Below are positions 7,583 to 16,278 of a stretch of 47,855 nucleotides of DNA, in pieces; position 1 is the first letter of the stretch, and each line of letters opens with the position of its first letter. Origin of the DNA: DATBFX01 sp036558305. GTDB taxonomy: Bacteria > Chloroflexota > Chloroflexia > Thermomicrobiales > UBA6265. The DNA lies in assembly GCA_036558305.1 (NCBI GenBank), contig DATBFX010000370.1, positions 1 through 47,855 of the forward strand, written 5' to 3'. The translations under genes were made by a program, and so were the position numbers. Below the pieces are notes generated by a model. It was not told where the DNA came from and made no database searches. It worked only from the letters and a program-made list of their open reading frames with translations.

Positions 7583-9223
7583 CTACACGTCGTCCCGCCA
7601 CGTCTCCCACAGCCGGTAGTTGCCGGTCGGGAGGATGCGGAAGTTCTGGACGTATTTCTGGGTCACCGTGTTGCCCGTCGGGTAGTACAAGTACACGAAG
7701 TGGGCGTCGTCGGCGACCTGCTTCTGGATGTCCTTGTAGATTTGGAGGCGTTTCTCGGGATCGAGTTCGGTCCGCGCCTGCTTGACCCAGGCGTCCACCT
7801 GTTCGTTCTTGTACTGCGTCCAAACCGAGAACGCGCCGCCGTCGCTCTCCACCGCGAAGTTCGTCAGCTCGTCGGGATCGATGACGTCGGTCGTGTAATA
7901 CCCGGCGAGGAGGTCGAAGTCGAACTTGTTGCGGCGATCCCGGACGGCGTTGGGGTCCAACTGGGTCACCGTGATCTTGCCGCCGATCTGGGCGAGGTCG
8001 GCCGCGACCAACTGGGCGATCTGGGAACGGACCGGATTGCCCGAGGTGATCAGTATTTCCGCCTCGAACCCGTCTTTCGCCGCCGTTTCGGCGATCAAGG
8101 CTTTGGCCTTGTCGAGGTCGTACGGGTACCCGGTCACCGTGTCGTCGTGCCCGTACATCAACGGCAGGTAGGTGTTGGCGAGCTGGCCGGCGCCGAACAC
8201 GACGTTCTTGATGATGACGTCCTTGTTGACGGCGTAATTGACCGCCTGGCGCACCTTGACGTCGGTGAACGGCTCGCGCGTCACGTTGATCCCGAGGTAA
8301 TCGATCCGGGCGACGGACTCGTCGTGGACGGCGACGTCCGGATTGGCCCGCAGCGATTCCAACTGGCTAAACGGCGCGTTCGTGACGATGTCGAGGTCGC
8401 CGCCCTGGAACTGGAGCATCCGGCTGTTGGCGTCCGTCAGGACGTAGAAGTCGAGTTCGTCCAGATACGGTTTGCCGGCGTCCCAGTAATTCGGATTTTT
8501 TTTGAGGACGACCTTCGACTGCTTTTCCCACGAATCGAAGACGAAGGGGCCGGAACCGATCGGCTTCTGGAAGAGGGCATCGCCCTGCGCCTGGTGCGCG
8601 GCCTGCGGGATGATCGCCGCTGAGAAGAGGGCGAGATCCGCCTCAAAGGGAGCCCACGGTTTCGGCAGCGTCACCGTCAGCGTCTTGGGATCGGTGGCCG
8701 TGAAGGTGGCACCCGCCGGGAAGATGAACGCCCACTGCGAGTTCTTGTCGTTGAGCGCCCGATCGAGGCAGTAGGCCGCGTCGTTCGCCGTCGCCGGTGT
8801 CCCGTCGTGGAACGTCGCGTCGCGGATCGTGAAGGTGTAGGTCAACCCGTCGTCGCTCTTCGTCCAGGCCGAGGCAAGACCCGGTTCCAGCGAATTCCCG
8901 TCCGGCCCGACCCGGATCAACGTGTCGTAGATCAGCAGCATCGTCCAGATGCTCATGTTGTCGGTCGGGATGATCGGGTCGAAATTTTGCACGTCGTCGT
9001 CGGCGAGACTCATCGAGATCGTCCCGCCCGCCTTGGGCGTCGTGTCCTGCGCGGCGGCGGACCGCACGAACGGTTGCGCCGTGGCGGCGAGTCCGCCGAG
9101 GGCGATCCCCGCGCCGCCGAACGCGCCGATCTTGAGCAGGTGCCGGCGCGACGCCCGCCATTCCGCCCACTGCTTCGCTTCGAGCTCCTCACGCGACACG
9201 GAATCGTCCCCCTGCCTGGTCAC
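7583..9223 (-). CDS. ABC transporter solute-binding protein, family 5 (peptide type), Tat-exported
   Basis: The 546-residue protein has a twin-arginine signal (RASRRHLLKIGAFGGAGIAL, ending near SAAAQD) and then a full family 5 domain: DDVQNFDPIIPTDNMS, SAWTKSDDGLTYTFTIRDAT, FHDGTPATANDA, RQAVNYAVNKDVI and ANTYLPLMYG. Length fits the family. GTG 9223 is preferred as start because AGGAGG lies 8 nt upstream; an in-frame ATG at 9250 would place that site inside the gene. It heads the operon with the two permeases and probably binds a peptide or another nitrogen-rich solute outside the membrane. The substrate cannot be told. Confidence 0.92.
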   Translation of the reverse strand: MTRQGDDSVSREELEAKQWAEWRASRRHLLKIGAFGGAGIALGGLAATAQPFVRSAAAQDTTPKAGGTISMSLADDDVQNFDPIIPTDNMSIWTMLLIYDTLIRVGPDGNSLEPGLASAWTKSDDGLTYTFTIRDATFHDGTPATANDAAYCLDRALNDKNSQWAFIFPAGATFTATDPKTLTVTLPKPWAPFEADLALFSAAIIPQAAHQAQGDALFQKPIGSGPFVFDSWEKQSKVVLKKNPNYWDAGKPYLDELDFYVLTDANSRMLQFQGGDLDIVTNAPFSQLESLRANPDVAVHDESVARIDYLGINVTREPFTDVKVRQAVNYAVNKDVIIKNVVFGAGQLANTYLPLMYGHDDTVTGYPYDLDKAKALIAETAAKDGFEAEILITSGNPVRSQIAQLVAADLAQIGGKITVTQLDPNAVRDRRNKFDFDLLAGYYTTDVIDPDELTNFAVESDGGAFSVWTQYKNEQVDAWVKQARTELDPEKRLQIYKDIQKQVADDAHFVYLYYPTGNTVTQKYVQNFRILPTGNYRLWETWRDDV

Positions 9224-9485
9224 GACACTACCCTCCTGCGGTCGGTTCATCGGTCGATCTCAACCCGTCGAACACCGACGGCGACCCCTTGATCGTCACG
9301 GACCGAGGGATGGTAGCGAAGAAACGCCAGGCGGACAAGCGCGAAACGACGGATCGACGGCTTCCCGGTTGTGCATGGTGACCCGGTCGCGGCTTCCCCG
9401 CGACATGCCAACGGTGGTCGATTCGGCGTATCCTCTGGATCAACGGATGTGCAGCCTATGCTACCTACGACACTCGGGTTTGCGC

Positions 9486-11879
9486 ATGGCGAACGAGAGA
9501 CTCGGTGGTTGGCACCAGGAACACGGACGACCGCCGCGACCGCTGACGTCGCTTGTCGGCCGGGAGCGCGAGGTCGCGGCGATCACCGCGCTGCTGACCG
9601 ACGACGACGTCCAACTCGTCACCCTGGTTGGTCCGGGCGGCGTCGGCAAGACGCGGCTGGCCCTCCGCGCGACCGAGAGCGTGGCCGGCGCCTTCTCTGG
9701 TCTCTGGTTCGTCCCGCTCGCCAACGTCGGCCACGCCGAGTTGGTCGACGCGACGATCGCCCACGCCCTGGGCATCGAGGAGACCGGCGACCGACCGCTC
9801 CCCGCGCGGATCGCCGCCGGGCTCACGACCGGCCCCACCCTGCTCGTCCTCGACAACTTCGAGCACGTCCTGGCCGCCGCGCCCCTGATCGCCGGTCTCC
9901 TCGCCCAAGCGAATACCTTAAAACTGCTGGTGACGAGCCGCGCTCCGCTCCGCGTCTCCGGCGAGCGCGTTGTCGCCATCCCACCGCTTTGCCTGCCCGA
10001 CCTCGATCCCTTGCCGCCGCCGGCCGCACTCGCCGAGAACGACGCGGTTCGCCTCTTCGTCGCCCGCGCCCGGTCCGTCGCCAAAGACTTCGCCCTGACC
10101 TCCGACAATGCCGCCGCCGTCGCCACCCTCTGCCAACGTCTCGACGGCTTGCCGCTGGCGATCGAGTTGGCCGCGGCACGGGTCAACGTCCTCGCACCGG
10201 CCGCCCTCCTCGCCCGCATCGATCGCCGCCTCACCCTCCTCGCCGCCGGGCCCCGCGACGCCCCACCTCGTCTCCAGACGATGCGCGACGCCATCGCCTG
10301 GTCCTACGACCTCCTACCTCCCGAGGAACAAGCCCTCTTCGGCCGCCTCGCCACCTTCGTCGGCGGCTTCACCCTTGCGGCGGCGGAGGCCGTTTCTACC
10401 AATGACGAGTTTCGAGGTTCGAGCCCGGATCAACTTCACTCGAAGGGCGAAGCTCGAAGCTCGAAGCTCGATACTCTCGACCTCCTCTCCTCCCTCGTCG
10501 ACAAGAGCCTTGTGCATCGGCAGGAATCGGACGATTGCGAGCCACGATTCGGCATGCTGGAGACGATCCGGCAATTCGGCATTGAGGTGGTCGAGGCAAG
10601 CGGCGAGGCGGACGAGGTGCGGGAGCGGCACGCGTCGTACTGCCTCCATCTTGCCGAGGCAGCCGCCCCACATCTGGAACACCGAACCGATCAAACCTGG
10701 TTGGCCCGGCTCGATGCCGAACGGGGAAACTTCGAGACCGCACTCACCTGGCTCGCCGGGCGCGATCCGGCGACTGCCCTCCGACTCGCTGGCGCCCTCG
10801 CCTTTTACTGGTACTACCTCGGCTATCTGACCGAAGGACGCGGCTGGCTCGAAGAGTTGCTGGCGCCCGACGACCGCATGCAGCCGGCCCCGCCGGACGT
10901 CCTGGCGCGCGCCCAACGCGGATGCGGACTCCTCGCCCAGATGCAGGGCGACCTGACGCGGGCGCGGGCGCTCTACGAGTCGGCCCGACAGTCCGCGCGT
11001 CTCGCCGGCGATCGCCACGGCGAGGCGGTCGCCCTCTCGTTCCTGGGCGGCGCCTTGATCGCCGCGGGTTGCTACGACGACGCGATCGCCCCGTTCGAGG
11101 AGGCGTTGCCGCTCTGGCTGGAACGGGCCAACGCGACCTGGCTCGGCCACGCCTACTTCCACCTCGGACTCGTCGCCTACGTCCGCCGCGATCGCGACCG
11201 CGCCACCGTCATCCTGACCGAATCGGCCCGGCTCTACGATGCCGGCGGCGCCCGCATCGACGCCATCGATCCGCTGCATTACCTCGGGCTCCTCGCCGTC
11301 GTCGCCGGCGACCTCCGGCGCGCCGCCGGTCACTTCGCCGAGACGCTGATCCGCCTCCGCGAACGGCGAAGCGTCCCCGCGATGGCCAGCGGTCTCGCCG
11401 CCGCCGCCATGCTGGCGGCCGCGTCCGGACGGCACGCGTCCGCGGCCCGGCTGTTCGGCGCGGCCGACGGCATCCTTGCGCTCACCGGCGGCTCCCACCC
11501 TCTGCCCGCCCGCGAGACCTACGAGCAAGCGATCAGGATCGCCAGCCGCGAGGTCGGCGACGCCGCGTGGATCGCCGGGACGATGGTCGGTCGCGCACTT
11601 TCGCTGGAGGATGCCCTCGCCGAAGCCGAAACGGTCCTGGCGGAGACCTCCTCGGCCGCGTCTACTACGGCGAACGGTGCCGCGGCGGCCGGACTGACGG
11701 ACCGGGAACTCGAGGTGCTGCGGCTGATCGTCGCCGGCCGCAGCAATCCCCAGATCGCCGAAGCGCTCTTCATCAGTCGCGGCACCGTGCGCACGCACGT
11801 GGCCAACATCCTGGCCAAACTCGACGTCCACTCCCGCACCGAGGCCGCCGACCAGGCACACCGGCGAGGGCTGCTTTGA
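9486..11879 (+). CDS. LuxR-family regulator with N-terminal NB-ARC-like ATPase and TPR-like middle
   Basis: This roughly 797-residue protein has an ATPase at residues 20-330 (P-loop GPGGVGKT at 49-56, Walker B LLVLDNFEH, TSRAPL sensor, GLPLAIELAAAR), then a helical TPR-like middle, and a C-terminal LuxR helix-turn-helix (LTDRELEVLRLIVAGRSNPQ ... TVRTHVANILAKL). Such proteins sense a ligand or partner through the middle region and activate transcription. The start is uncertain: ATG 9486 (MANERLGGWH) or ATG 9447; neither has a strong ribosome-binding site. Around 10407-10474 an in-frame block (from NDEFRGSS to EARSSK) comes from the dispersed GAGCTTC repeat and is absent from the paralogue next door. 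Confidence 0.9.
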   Translation: MANERLGGWHQEHGRPPRPLTSLVGREREVAAITALLTDDDVQLVTLVGPGGVGKTRLALRATESVAGAFSGLWFVPLANVGHAELVDATIAHALGIEETGDRPLPARIAAGLTTGPTLLVLDNFEHVLAAAPLIAGLLAQANTLKLLVTSRAPLRVSGERVVAIPPLCLPDLDPLPPPAALAENDAVRLFVARARSVAKDFALTSDNAAAVATLCQRLDGLPLAIELAAARVNVLAPAALLARIDRRLTLLAAGPRDAPPRLQTMRDAIAWSYDLLPPEEQALFGRLATFVGGFTLAAAEAVSTNDEFRGSSPDQLHSKGEARSSKLDTLDLLSSLVDKSLVHRQESDDCEPRFGMLETIRQFGIEVVEASGEADEVRERHASYCLHLAEAAAPHLEHRTDQTWLARLDAERGNFETALTWLAGRDPATALRLAGALAFYWYYLGYLTEGRGWLEELLAPDDRMQPAPPDVLARAQRGCGLLAQMQGDLTRARALYESARQSARLAGDRHGEAVALSFLGGALIAAGCYDDAIAPFEEALPLWLERANATWLGHAYFHLGLVAYVRRDRDRATVILTESARLYDAGGARIDAIDPLHYLGLLAVVAGDLRRAAGHFAETLIRLRERRSVPAMASGLAAAAMLAAASGRHASAARLFGAADGILALTGGSHPLPARETYEQAIRIASREVGDAAWIAGTMVGRALSLEDALAEAETVLAETSSAASTTANGAAAAGLTDRELEVLRLIVAGRSNPQIAEALFISRGTVRTHVANILAKLDVHSRTEAADQAHRRGLL
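10407..10474. repeat. (GAAGCTC)n repeat lying in frame inside the LuxR gene
   Basis: GAGTTTCGAGGTTCGAGC on the left, and GCGAAGCTCGAAGCTCGAAG (10448-10467) on the right, are arms of the same heptamer repeat found between genes elsewhere in the window. Here the element has kept the reading frame and encodes about 23 residues (DEFRGSS ... GEARSSKLD) between the ATPase module and the SLVDKSLV motif. Confidence 0.8.
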
Positions 11880-11987
11880 GGAGTGCCGAATTCGGTTGGA
11901 CGAATCTTGCAAACGCCACGAAGCGCGTCTGTCGGGATTTTGTCCGTGGAATCGGGCACACTGTGCATCGCATCCGGTTCCTGAACC

Positions 11988-14483
11988 GTGGGGTCATCTC
12001 CATTGGCCGCACCTGCCACGGCGCTCCCGCCGATCCCCCGCACCCGGCTCATCGGCCGCGAGGTCGAGCGCGCCGCGGGTCGGACGCTCCTGCTCGACGA
12101 AGCCGTCCCGCTGCTGACCTTGACCGGTCCCGGCGGGGTCGGCAAGACCCGCCTGGCCATCGCTCTTGCCGACGAGGCGGCCGACGCCTTCGCCGACGGG
12201 GTGGTCTGGGTCGACCTGGCACCGCTCTCGGACCCCGCACTCGTCCCCGCGGCGGTGGCGACGGCCGCAGGGCTGACCCCCGCACCCGGCCAACCGATCG
12301 CCGCCGAACTGATCCGGGTCCTCCGCCCCCGGCAGACCCTGGTCCTGCTCGACAACTGCGAGCACCTGCTGGCCGCCGCCGCGGAACTCGTCGCCGCGCT
12401 CCTTTCCGCTTGTCCCGCCCTCCAGGTGTTGGCCACGAGCCGGGCGCCGCTGCGCGTGCGTGGCGAGTACGAACTGGCCGTCGATCCCCTCCCGGTACCG
12501 CCCGCCGACGCGCCGCCGGACCCGACGCAGTTGGCCGGCAACGAAGCGGTGCGCCTCTTCCTGGAGCGCGCCCGCGCCGTGCGTTCGACCCTGTCTTTCG
12601 ACGAGAGCGCGGTGGCCACGGTTGCCGCGATCTGTCGTGCGCTGGACGGGCTGCCGCTCGCCATCGAGCTGGCAGCGGCGCGGGTCAGGCTCCTGTCGCC
12701 GGAGGCGCTGCTGGCGCAGATGGAGGGCCGCCTGCGGCTGCTGCGGGGCGGGGCGCGGGACCTGCCGCCCCGCCAGCAGACGATGCGCGACGCCATCGCC
12801 TGGAGTTACGGCCTGCTCGGGGCGGAGGCGGCGGCGTTGTTCCGCCGCCTCGGCATCTTCGTCGGCGGGTTCGACCTCGAAGCGGCGACGGCCGTCGCGG
12901 ATGAAGATCCAGCGGCGATCGCGGAGCACCTGGAGGCGCTGCTCGACCAGAGCCTGGTGCGGCGGGACGAGCGCGCCGGCGGGGACCACACCCAGAGGGT
13001 GCCCGGAACCCCGCGGTTTGGCATGTTCGAGACGATCCGCGAATTCGCCCTCGATCAACTCGCGGCGAATGGCGAGTACGACGCGGTCGCTGCCCGGCAC
13101 GCGGCGTACTTCGCCGACCTCGTGCGGCGGGCGGAGGCGCCGCTGTGGGACGCGCCGGCCCTTGAATGGTCGAGTATGTTCGGTCTCGAAACCGACCACG
13201 CCAACATCCGTGCCGTGCTGCGCTGGCTGGCCGCCAACGACCCGATCGCGCACGTGCGTATGTCTGGCCCCCTCGGCATGTTCTGGTACCAATACGGTCA
13301 TCTCGCCGAGGGGCGGCGCTGGCTGGAGGGGGCACTAGCGATTGCCGCCCGCCTGGGCGACGCCCTGCCAGCGGCCGACCAAGCGAGCGTCCTGATGGGT
13401 TCCGCGCTGATCTGCCAGATGCAGGGCGATCTAGCGCGGGCGCAGGCATCGTACGAGCAGGCCGTGGCGCGGGCCGTCTCGGCAGGGGACGGGTGGCGGG
13501 CGGCGATCGCGCGGTCGCTGCTCGGCGGCGCGCTGGTGAGCGGGGGCCGCTACGACGAGGCCGAACCGCTCTTCGAGGGTGCCCTGGCGGAATGGCAGGC
13601 GCGGGCGCAAGCGGAAGGCCTGGAGCCGTGGCGGGTGCATGGACATGACGTCTGGGCCGGTCACGCGCAGTTCCACATGGGGCTGATCGCCTACGCGCGC
13701 CGCGACTGGAACCCCGCGGTCCGGCTGTTCGCCGAGGTGGTCCGGCTGTACGATGCCGCCGGCGCAGAGCCCGAAGCGATCGACCCGCTGCACTACCTGG
13801 CCCTCATCGCTTGCGAGCGCGGCGATTTCGGCGAGGCCGCCGGATTCATCACCGACGTGCTGCGCCGGCTGCGCCGGCGGGTGAGCAATCCCTATCTCGC
13901 CGACGGCCTGGCCGACTCGGCGACGCTGGCCGCGTTCCGCGGCGACAGCGCCACCGCGGCCCGCCTTTTCGGGGCCGTGGCCCAATTGCTCGAGACCAGC
14001 GGCGGGGCTCACTCGCTGCCGGCACGCGACACGTACGAGCGGGCCGCGGCCACGGCGCGGCAGAAGCTCGGCGAGGCGGACTGGCGGACCGCGTTGGCGG
14101 CGGGCCGCGCCCTACCGCTCGATCGGGCGCTGGCCGCGGCCGACGCGGTGTTGGCCGCCGCAGCGACGGGTGATCGCGATGCCCACTCGCTGCAGGCGAC
14201 GGATCACACGCCCGACAAGGTCTTGCCCCAAGATGCCGCACCCGACTCGGCCGTTGAGTTCGGTCCGGTCGCCGCGTGGCCGGAGCCGGGGGTCGAACTG
14301 ACCCGGCGCGAGCGGGAAGTGCTGGTCCTCCTCTGCCTACGCCTGACCGACCCGGAGATCGCCGCCCGGCTCTTCATCAGCCCCCGCACCGCCTCCTCCC
14401 ACGTCGCCAACGTGCTCGGCAAGCTGGGGGCGGCCAACCGACGCGAAGCCGCCGCCGTCGCCGCCCGGCACCGCCTGGTCTAG
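11988..14483 (+). CDS. LuxR-family regulator with NB-ARC-like ATPase, paralogue of the preceding gene
   Basis: This 831-residue protein has the same architecture as its neighbour: a recognition start PRTRLIGREVE, P-loop GPGGVGKT at 47-54, Walker B LVLLDNCEH, GLPLAIELAAARVRLL, a TPR-like middle, and a C-terminal LuxR helix-turn-helix (LTRREREVLVLLCLRLTDPE ... TASSHVANVLGKL). The start is GTG 11988; TTG 12003 is an in-frame alternative. Matching motifs along the whole length (for example QTMRDAIAWSY and ICQMQGDL/LAQMQGDL) show the two arose by tandem duplication. It lies 108 nt after the first gene and may share its transcript. The target genes are unknown; the accessory genes downstream are candidates. 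Confidence 0.9.
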   Translation: MGSSPLAAPATALPPIPRTRLIGREVERAAGRTLLLDEAVPLLTLTGPGGVGKTRLAIALADEAADAFADGVVWVDLAPLSDPALVPAAVATAAGLTPAPGQPIAAELIRVLRPRQTLVLLDNCEHLLAAAAELVAALLSACPALQVLATSRAPLRVRGEYELAVDPLPVPPADAPPDPTQLAGNEAVRLFLERARAVRSTLSFDESAVATVAAICRALDGLPLAIELAAARVRLLSPEALLAQMEGRLRLLRGGARDLPPRQQTMRDAIAWSYGLLGAEAAALFRRLGIFVGGFDLEAATAVADEDPAAIAEHLEALLDQSLVRRDERAGGDHTQRVPGTPRFGMFETIREFALDQLAANGEYDAVAARHAAYFADLVRRAEAPLWDAPALEWSSMFGLETDHANIRAVLRWLAANDPIAHVRMSGPLGMFWYQYGHLAEGRRWLEGALAIAARLGDALPAADQASVLMGSALICQMQGDLARAQASYEQAVARAVSAGDGWRAAIARSLLGGALVSGGRYDEAEPLFEGALAEWQARAQAEGLEPWRVHGHDVWAGHAQFHMGLIAYARRDWNPAVRLFAEVVRLYDAAGAEPEAIDPLHYLALIACERGDFGEAAGFITDVLRRLRRRVSNPYLADGLADSATLAAFRGDSATAARLFGAVAQLLETSGGAHSLPARDTYERAAATARQKLGEADWRTALAAGRALPLDRALAAADAVLAAAATGDRDAHSLQATDHTPDKVLPQDAAPDSAVEFGPVAAWPEPGVELTRREREVLVLLCLRLTDPEIAARLFISPRTASSHVANVLGKLGAANRREAAAVAARHRLV

Positions 14484-14508
14484 GTCCTCCGCGCCGCAAT
14501 CCCCGAAA

Positions 14509-14544
14509 CTCCGTAGGTTTCTCCGTAGGTTTCCCCGTAGGACC
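14509..14544. repeat. Three tandem 12-bp repeats after the LuxR genes
   Basis: CTCCGTAGGTTT occurs twice back to back (14509-14520, 14521-14532) and then once as CCCCGTAGGACC (14533-14544). The period of 12 bp and the position between a regulator gene and the small gene at 14663 suggest binding sites, possibly for the adjacent regulator. There is no direct proof. Confidence 0.55.
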
Positions 14545-14662
14545 TACCGATGACCGAGCGCGGCACGAGGCGCATCCTGTTGCTGTGCCCGAGACCAGAC
14601 GAGCGGGCGCCGTTCCCGGAGCGAACGGGGGCGTCGGAGCCGAAGCTCGGAGGAACACCAAG

Positions 14663-14893
14663 ATGATCAACGAAGCCGACGCCGCCCTACTCCACCACAA
14701 CGACCTCCTCGTCACGGCCGCCCGCGCCCGCCTCGTCGCGGCGGCGAACCAACCCTCGCCATCCACGACCCCACGAACAACCGGCCGCTTCCGCGCCAGC
14801 CTGCGCCACGCCGCCGTCCTGCCCCGCGACCATGGCCTCCTGACCGAGACCGCCGTGATCGCCCTGCTGTTCGCCCTCATCGCAATCGGCTGA
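14663..14893 (+). CDS. Small hypothetical protein with a C-terminal hydrophobic segment
   Basis: This 76-residue frame begins MINEADAALLHHNDLL behind a clear GGAGGAAC site at 14650. The body is Ala-, Arg- and Thr-rich. The last about 15 residues (TAVIALLFALIAIG) form a single hydrophobic stretch that could anchor the protein in the membrane or act as a tail anchor. It is not recognised. It follows the second LuxR gene and its 12-bp repeats, so it may be a target of that regulator. The ribosome-binding site is the main reason to believe it is real. Confidence 0.5.
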   Translation: MINEADAALLHHNDLLVTAARARLVAAANQPSPSTTPRTTGRFRASLRHAAVLPRDHGLLTETAVIALLFALIAIG

Positions 14894-15505
14894 ACTCGGG
14901 TTCGTCCTGGGGGCACCGCGAAACCGACACCCGGCCAGGTCGGACGCCGCGGTGCACCGATCCGAAGTCGACCGCTCCTTGATCCGATATGCACCCGCGC
15001 CGGTCGCCAACCGTTCCACCATCTCACCGCACCGAAGAGCGACTCCGGGGTGCACGGACAGTCGCTTTGCAGATATCCATCCCATCGCCCAACACGCGGG
15101 ATGGGGCAGACGCGCCCCATCTCCTGAGAAGGTCTGGCCATGCACTCCCAATGCGGATCGGTGTCCATGCTTGCCCAAGCACACGAGCGGGAGCTGCGCA
15201 CCGATGCGTTGCGGACCCGACCCATCTGGGTGGTATCGCCGTGCCGTAGCCGCGGGCGCCGTCCATATCTGGCGGCGCTTCGAGACCGCCTGCCGTCCGC
15301 CCTCTGGAATGGTCGACCATTCGCCGGCCGGAACCGCGATCCGACAGTCGACCTGACCGCGTAGGCGTATTGCCGATTCACACCCGTGGCGGCCCTGGCG
15401 CCGGCCCGGAACCAATGGGTGGCTTCCAACCAGGCGGTGCGGACGACGTCTGGATCGGTAACGGTTCGTCTCAGTGGCGAGGTTTGCCAGAGAAAGGGAA
15501 CAGTG
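14894..15505. other. 612-bp intergenic region with hairpins and a shared upstream element
   Basis: No convincing gene is seen on either strand; the open frames here have the composition of chance frames. It holds two mutually exclusive short stems: CCATCCC (15077-15083) with GGGATGG (15098-15104), and GATGGGG (15100-15106) with CCCCATC (15115-15121). Near its end (15421-15473) is a block also found before the gene at 17547. Confidence 0.5.
15421..15473 (+). promoter_or_regulatory. Upstream element shared with the gene at 17547 (copy A)
   Basis: GGCGGTGCGGACGACG, then TCGGTAACGGTTCGTCTCA, matches 17446-17498 in order and spacing, about four bases in five. Both copies end roughly 30-50 nt before a start codon, and the flanking sequences do not match. 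This suggests a common control region or a recent duplication. Confidence 0.5.
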
Positions 15506-16039
15506 ATGGCCGACACCTTGACGGTCCCGACCAAGACCGTCCCGACCACCAAGGCGGAGTTGCTGGCGTACACCGAGGAGCGCTGGCAGGCGCTCGCCTC
15601 ATTCACCGACGCACTCTCCGAGGCGGAATGGACGGCGCCGACCGATGCGCGGGGGTGGTCGGTCAAGGACCACGTCGCGCACATCGTGACCTGGGTGCGG
15701 GCGGAGATCGCCTTGCTGCGCTACCGGACCCCGCTGCCACTGAGCGTGGGGATGCCGGACGCCCTCTGGAAATCCGGCGACTTCGACAAGATGAACGAGC
15801 ACGTGCGGCAGTTGACGATAGCGGATTCCCCGGCCGCCGTACGCGAGGAGCGGGACCGGGTCTTCCACAAGCTCGTCGAGGTCGTGTCGCGGTTTTCCGA
15901 CGATGATCTGGCCCGACCGGCGAACGACTTCGGGCTGGAGGAGCCAGGGAAATCGCTGCTGGCGGTACTGACCGAGTACCACGGCGACCACTTCGCGGAG
16001 CACCGCGGCTACGTCGAGCGCATCGTCGCTCAAGGGTAA
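15506..16039 (+). CDS. DinB-fold protein (DinB_2 / maleylpyruvate-isomerase-N type)
   Basis: This 177-residue protein should form a four-helix bundle. It has the start TTKAELLAYTEERWQALASF, the motif WSVKDHVAHIVTW with metal-ligand histidines, and a late YHGDHFAEHRGYVERI with the remaining histidines. DinB-fold proteins bind a divalent metal and often act as thiol-dependent transferases (mycothiol, bacillithiol) or are stress induced. ATG 15506 follows AAAGGGA at a good distance; the frame is open further upstream without a ribosome-binding site. It shares an upstream element with the gene at 17547 and ends in a hairpin terminator. The reaction is unknown. Confidence 0.75.
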   Translation: MADTLTVPTKTVPTTKAELLAYTEERWQALASFTDALSEAEWTAPTDARGWSVKDHVAHIVTWVRAEIALLRYRTPLPLSVGMPDALWKSGDFDKMNEHVRQLTIADSPAAVREERDRVFHKLVEVVSRFSDDDLARPANDFGLEEPGKSLLAVLTEYHGDHFAEHRGYVERIVAQG

Positions 16040-16051
16040 CGATCCGGGGCG

Positions 16052-16079
16052 CGTGCGCGGATCACCAGATCCGCGCACG
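16052..16079 (+). terminator. Hairpin terminator after the DinB-fold gene
   Basis: CGTGCGCGGAT pairs with ATCCGCGCACG around a six-base loop (11 bp perfect stem), starting 12 nt after the stop codon. There is no long T run. Confidence 0.6.
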
Positions 16080-16278
16080 GCCCGCCATGTCGAGGCGCGG
16101 CTTGCCCCGGCGTACGTCAAACAGCGCAGGGAGGGATACGCAGCACCCTCCGCAGATATCCGTCACCTGACAGATGCAGAGCACGTCGCGCCGAATCACG
16201 ATGGACGCACAGCCCAACCGGCAAGGACGCCGGCGGGCAACTGACCGCGAAGAACATCGCCACGAAAGGAACGCCTTT

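Noticed and set aside
14952..15356. Open frame of 134 residues in the 612-bp gap
   Set aside because: No ribosome-binding site, and chance-like composition rich in Arg, Pro, Ser and Cys.
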